Below, piece by piece: positions 5,436 through 7,599 of a DNA stretch of 7,599 bases. Position numbers and translations under genes: made by a program. Position 1 is the stretch's first letter, and every line of letters begins with the position of its first letter. Below the pieces are notes generated by a model. The model worked only from the letters and a program-made list of their open reading frames with translations. It ran no database searches and was not told the origin of the DNA. The DNA comes from Bacillota bacterium (GTDB taxonomy: Bacteria > Bacillota_B > Desulfitobacteriia > Desulfitobacteriales > Desulfitobacteriaceae), in the NCBI GenBank assembly GCA_021779415.1, contig JAJYAS010000148.1, positions 1-7,599 on the forward strand, written 5' to 3'.

Positions 5436-6110
5436 CTATTGGCGAACTGCATCCTCAATTCCTTCGCTCAGAACTGCCCCAAAGATGATAATGGCATCAA
5501 TCCATTGTTCCCACCCCAAGATCCACCATTTGTCCAATACCGGTACAAGAGCCGAAGTCGCCAACATACCTACGCCTATGGCTAACCATAGACGTGCCGG
5601 ATGACGACTCCAAAAGAACTGTAATCGTCGGGCTCCGGTCAAGGCCAGCAGCACAATTGCCAACGTTAAACGCAGAAGATCCTGAGCCCGATAGGGCGCC
5701 CCATCAAGAAAGAACCGGTAGACGAAAACCCCCAGGCCTGCCCATAATAAAGCCACCGCGGACACATAAAAAGTCTGTGCCTGAAGCAAATGCGCTTTGC
5801 TCAACGACCAAAACACATAGGCTAAAGCCACAATCAAGCCAAGGACCCATCCGTTTTGTGGCGGTTGGGCCAAAAATGTGAAGATATTCATGTTCCTCAA
5901 CGTCCCGGGGTAAAGCAAAATTCCAGAAAAGCGTGTCACGACAACATAAACAGTTAAAAAACCCCATAGTCGGTCAATCAGCTCGCTTCTCAGCTTATTT
6001 GCAGGTTGGAACTGAAGGTAAATTCTTACTGAGACAGTAGCGATTAGGAGATAAAGGATTGACTGGGGAATTCGGCTAATTAAACCTTGTAAACTATTCA
6101 AGAGTCCCAT
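5436..6110 (-). CDS. Polytopic membrane protein of unknown function, coupled to the TlpA-like gene
   Basis: 224 residues with about seven hydrophobic segments (near 15-33, 47-67, 88-103, 115-133, 145-160, 174-191, 202-215). It contains no cysteine, so it does not itself carry electrons by thiol chemistry. Notable polar or aromatic spots are TRFSGILLYPGT (59-70), FLAQPPQNGW (79-88) and a Trp-rich loop DKWWILGWEQW (193-203). Its ATG (6110-6108) shares one base with the TAA stop of the TlpA-like gene (6112-6110), giving TAATG and strongly implying translational coupling. It should therefore be made in fixed proportion to the thioredoxin and may act with it. I do not recognise the family; a remote relation to membrane proteins found beside redox modules is conceivable but not shown. 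No clear terminator follows; only eight bases separate it from the convergent sigma gene. Confidence 0.72.
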   Translation of the reverse strand: MGLLNSLQGLISRIPQSILYLLIATVSVRIYLQFQPANKLRSELIDRLWGFLTVYVVVTRFSGILLYPGTLRNMNIFTFLAQPPQNGWVLGLIVALAYVFWSLSKAHLLQAQTFYVSAVALLWAGLGVFVYRFFLDGAPYRAQDLLRLTLAIVLLALTGARRLQFFWSRHPARLWLAIGVGMLATSALVPVLDKWWILGWEQWIDAIIIFGAVLSEGIEDAVRQ

Positions 6111-6670
6111 TATTGAGAGATCTTTTGCAAATCTGCTTCTAAAACTTGCGGAGAAATCGCACCTACCGACCGTTCGACGATAATCCCTTGACGATTGACG
6201 AAGAAAGAGGTCGGAATGGCCACTGCCTGATACTGTTGGGCCACGGTCCCTTTAGTATCCAAGGCAATGGGGTATTTAATGCCATATTTCTCTATGAACG
6301 CGGTCACATCCGGCAGGGAGTCCTGGGACGTCAAATTCACTCCGATAAACTGGACTTTATCCCCGTATTTAGCGTAGGCTTTGACCAAATCTGGGGTTTC
6401 AGCCTGACAGGGCGGACACCACGAGGCCCAAATGTTAATAAAGAGTGGTTTGCCTTGATAATCTGCCAAGGAAATTGGTTTATTATCCGGAAAAGTTGGC
6501 AGAGAAAACGAAGGTGCGCGGTAACCTGTCATGGGGCTGGCACTGATCGCTTGCTCACTTGATTTTTGTTCATTCGTTGGGGGAACAGGACGATTGGTTG
6601 CCCATACAACCCCTGAAAACACGACCGCTAAACTCACTAATAGAATTGACCATTTGACACCCTTTTTCAT
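6110..6670 (-). CDS. TlpA/ResA-like membrane-anchored thiol-disulfide oxidoreductase
   Basis: 186 residues with GGAGG shortly before the ATG. Residues ~6-24 form an uncleaved signal anchor or signal peptide, followed by a Pro/Ser-rich linker (~27-47) and a thioredoxin domain (~50-184). The active site WCPPC is at 84-88 (Cys85, Cys88), the cis-proline in AIPTSFFV at Pro153, and the fold ends with a helix after VGAISP. The order GYRAPSFSLPTF...SLADYQGKPLFINIWASWC is typical of the AhpC/TSA-Redoxin-type ResA/TlpA family. These proteins act outside the membrane and reduce disulfides, for instance in apocytochrome c or spore proteins (ResA, StoA). No cytochrome-maturation genes are in the window, so the client is unknown. 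CcdA, encoded 25 bases upstream in the same operon, is the expected electron donor. No heme-handling gene supports a specific ResA assignment, so no symbol is given. Confidence 0.9.
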   Translation of the reverse strand: MKKGVKWSILLVSLAVVFSGVVWATNRPVPPTNEQKSSEQAISASPMTGYRAPSFSLPTFPDNKPISLADYQGKPLFINIWASWCPPCQAETPDLVKAYAKYGDKVQFIGVNLTSQDSLPDVTAFIEKYGIKYPIALDTKGTVAQQYQAVAIPTSFFVNRQGIIVERSVGAISPQVLEADLQKISQ

Positions 6671-6695
6671 GACTAGCCTCCATCTTCATGTATTC

Positions 6696-7412
6696 TTAAA
6701 AGCCTGTAAATCCACCGTACAAGCGAATCAAAGCAACGGTGATTGTGGTCATCAGATTGGTTATCAACAATATTCCCATCCCAATCATCAAATAACCGCT
6801 GATCTTGGAAAGCACTGCACCGTAGGGAACTAATTTCCGCACTGAGCTCAGCGTAAACGCTAAAATAAAGAACGGAATAGAAAACCCGGCAATATAGGCC
6901 AAAATCAAAGCCAAACCTGCGGAGGGTTGGTTGGCACTCATGACCAAAACCGATGCCAATATGGGTCCTATACACGGCGTCCAGCCGGCGGCAAAACTAA
7001 TGCCAACCAAAACAGAACCGCCATAGCCCACTCTCGTTTGGTGGTATTCCCACTTTTTCTCCATCATAAGCCATTTGGGAGTTAACAATCCGCTCAGGGA
7101 CAGCCCCATAAGTATGACAATTCCGCCTCCGATCATTCGTATCAGAGCTCGGTGGGTAACAAAGACCTGCCCAAGCGCGCTCGCAGATAACCCAAGCGCT
7201 AAAAAGACAATTGAAAATCCAAGCACAAAGAAAAGCGTGTGGGTCAACGCCTTTAACCGTTGAGTCAAGACATGCTTTTCGTTCCCCGCAAACGTCATTC
7301 CAGAAATATAGGAAATATACGAGGGATACAGTGGCAGACAACACGGGGAGACAAAAGAAAGCAACCCAGCTATGAAAGCCAGCCAAAGAGTCGGGTGGAT
7401 GCCTCCTTGCAT
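6696..7412 (-). CDS. ccdA: CcdA-family thiol-disulfide electron transporter
   Basis: I choose ATG 7412 (238 residues) because AGGAGG (7424-7419) lies six bases upstream; the longer frame from 7448 runs through a hairpin and lacks a ribosome binding site. The protein has about six membrane segments. The two signature motifs are LSFVSPCCLPLYPSY (18-32, Cys24 and Cys25) in the first helix and AGWTPCIGPIL (142-152, Cys147) in the fourth. The SPC/TPC cysteine pair relays electrons from cytoplasmic thioredoxin to exported thioredoxin-like proteins. Length is normal for short CcdA (about 230-240 residues; no DsbD periplasmic domains). The doublet Cys24-Cys25 is slightly unusual; many CcdA proteins have Cys-Val or Cys-Thr there. 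The gene comes first in an operon with the TlpA-like partner 25 bases downstream. A candidate extended -10 promoter and a hairpin lie between it and the preceding DUF2892 gene. Confidence 0.9.
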   Translation of the reverse strand: MQGGIHPTLWLAFIAGLLSFVSPCCLPLYPSYISYISGMTFAGNEKHVLTQRLKALTHTLFFVLGFSIVFLALGLSASALGQVFVTHRALIRMIGGGIVILMGLSLSGLLTPKWLMMEKKWEYHQTRVGYGGSVLVGISFAAGWTPCIGPILASVLVMSANQPSAGLALILAYIAGFSIPFFILAFTLSSVRKLVPYGAVLSKISGYLMIGMGILLITNLMTTITVALIRLYGGFTGF

Positions 7413-7434
7413 AAAATTCCTCCTCGATTTAAAT

Positions 7435-7457
7435 GACCGCCCACTCAAGGGGCGGTC
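7435..7457 (-). terminator. Hairpin between the DUF2892 gene and ccdA (weak terminator or 5' leader stem)
   Basis: GACCGCCC (7435-7442) pairs perfectly with GGGCGGTC (7450-7457) around a 7-base loop. Read on the minus strand, the direction of both flanking genes, the tail is ATTTAAAT, a poor U-tract; read on plus the tail TTTATTATAT is better. It sits just before the ccdA ribosome binding site. It could partly terminate transcription from the DUF2892 gene or form a stem in the ccdA leader. Confidence 0.55.
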
Positions 7458-7460
7458 TTT

Positions 7461-7469
7461 ATTATATCA
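7461..7469 (-). promoter_or_regulatory. Candidate extended -10 promoter for the ccdA operon
   Basis: On the minus strand, TGATATAAT (7469-7461) is a perfect extended -10 element, directly after the stop of the DUF2892 gene. No good -35 hexamer is found 16-18 bases upstream, which is common for extended -10 promoters. Transcription would start near 7454, at the hairpin. Confidence 0.42.
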
Positions 7470-7599
7470 TTATTTTCGCTTGCAGGTATTAATGCCGAAG
7501 ATCGTATAAAGGGGACACCATCCTAACAGAGCTGTAATAAGGGGGATAAGACCGATTAAGCCCAGATATTTGGCATTGCCTTGAAGAACAAACCATAGT
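7470..7599 (-). CDS. DUF2892 / YgaP-like small membrane protein, C-terminal part (cut by window edge)
   Basis: The minus-strand frame entering at the window edge gives 42 complete codons before TAA at 7472-7470. It contains KYLGLIGLIPLITALLGWCP, then LYTIFGINTCKRK. This glycine-rich hydrophobic helix, ending in GWCPLYxxxGxxTC, is the characteristic C-terminal signature of DUF2892 proteins, the small two-helix membrane domain also found fused to rhodanese in E. coli YgaP. Two cysteines, one in GWCP and one in NTC, are typical of the family. The start is outside the window. Function in this family is poorly defined; sulfur or thiol handling is suggested only by the YgaP fusion and by the neighbouring redox operon. 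It lies 57 bases upstream of ccdA on the same strand. Confidence 0.8.
   Translation of the reverse strand, partial: LWFVLQGNAKYLGLIGLIPLITALLGWCPLYTIFGINTCKRK

Noticed and set aside
5417..5436. Possible terminator between the convergent sigma and membrane protein genes
   Set aside because: Only a four-base stem with a twelve-base loop and no T-tract.
5594..5881. Plus-strand open frame inside the membrane protein gene
   Set aside because: Composition is Arg/Pro-rich, there is no ribosome binding site, and it is antisense to a gene with clear membrane segments and coupling to its neighbour.
6146..6562. Plus-strand open frame opposite the TlpA-like gene
   Set aside because: Antisense shadow of a well-supported thioredoxin-family gene, with no start signal or domain.
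7413..7448. N-terminal extension of CcdA to 7448
   Set aside because: The extension would be translated from the hairpin and the ribosome binding site, and its residues are basic and unlike CcdA N-termini.

Overview
The window looks like a chromosome segment from a low-to-mid GC, spore-former-type Firmicute, probably an anaerobic clostridial lineage such as the Peptococcaceae (Desulfosporosinus/Desulfitobacterium-like). This is an inference. It rests on strong AGGAGG ribosome binding sites, frequent GTG/TTG starts, bacillus-type promoters and terminators, an LtaS-like enzyme, and a ResA/CcdA redox module. No rRNA, tRNA, CRISPR array or insertion sequence was seen.

Layout. 1-771 (minus) is the N-terminal part of an LtaS-like membrane phosphoglycerol transferase, cut by the window edge. 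Divergent from it, 983-1501 (plus) encodes a UPF0316 (DUF5698/DUF2179) membrane protein. 1609-2319 holds an ArsR-family thiol regulator with its own promoter/operator, then a small CxxC thioredoxin-like protein and a strong terminator. 2427-2648 is a separate small transcription unit for a 45-residue protein with a zinc-knuckle-like Cys/His motif, ending in its own terminator. 2678-4752 is an iron-uptake operon. It has a sigma-A promoter with a Fur-box-like operator over the start site, an FTR1/EfeU permease with a large extracytoplasmic domain, a lipoprotein, and a terminator. 4831-5427 is an ECF sigma factor with no adjacent anti-sigma gene. 5436-7412 (minus, convergent with the sigma gene) is a thiol-disulfide export operon: ccdA-like, then a TlpA/ResA-like thioredoxin, then an unrecognised polytopic membrane protein whose start overlaps the thioredoxin stop. 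7470-7599 (minus) is the end of a DUF2892/YgaP-like membrane protein.

How the parts may work together. CcdA would carry electrons from cytoplasmic thioredoxin across the membrane to the TlpA-like protein, and the coupled membrane protein is a candidate partner or client. The ArsR/thioredoxin pair is a second thiol-based unit inside the cell. In the iron operon, the permease ectodomain contains two copies of a module and the neighbouring lipoprotein contains a third. All three carry the same gapless spacing W-x3-E-x10-Y-x3-E. This is the most interesting pattern in the window and suggests a streamlined iron-delivery system that uses this module instead of the usual EfeO/EfeB partners.

Several starts were moved from the longest open frame to the one supported by a ribosome binding site: 2026, 2755, 4831 and 7412.
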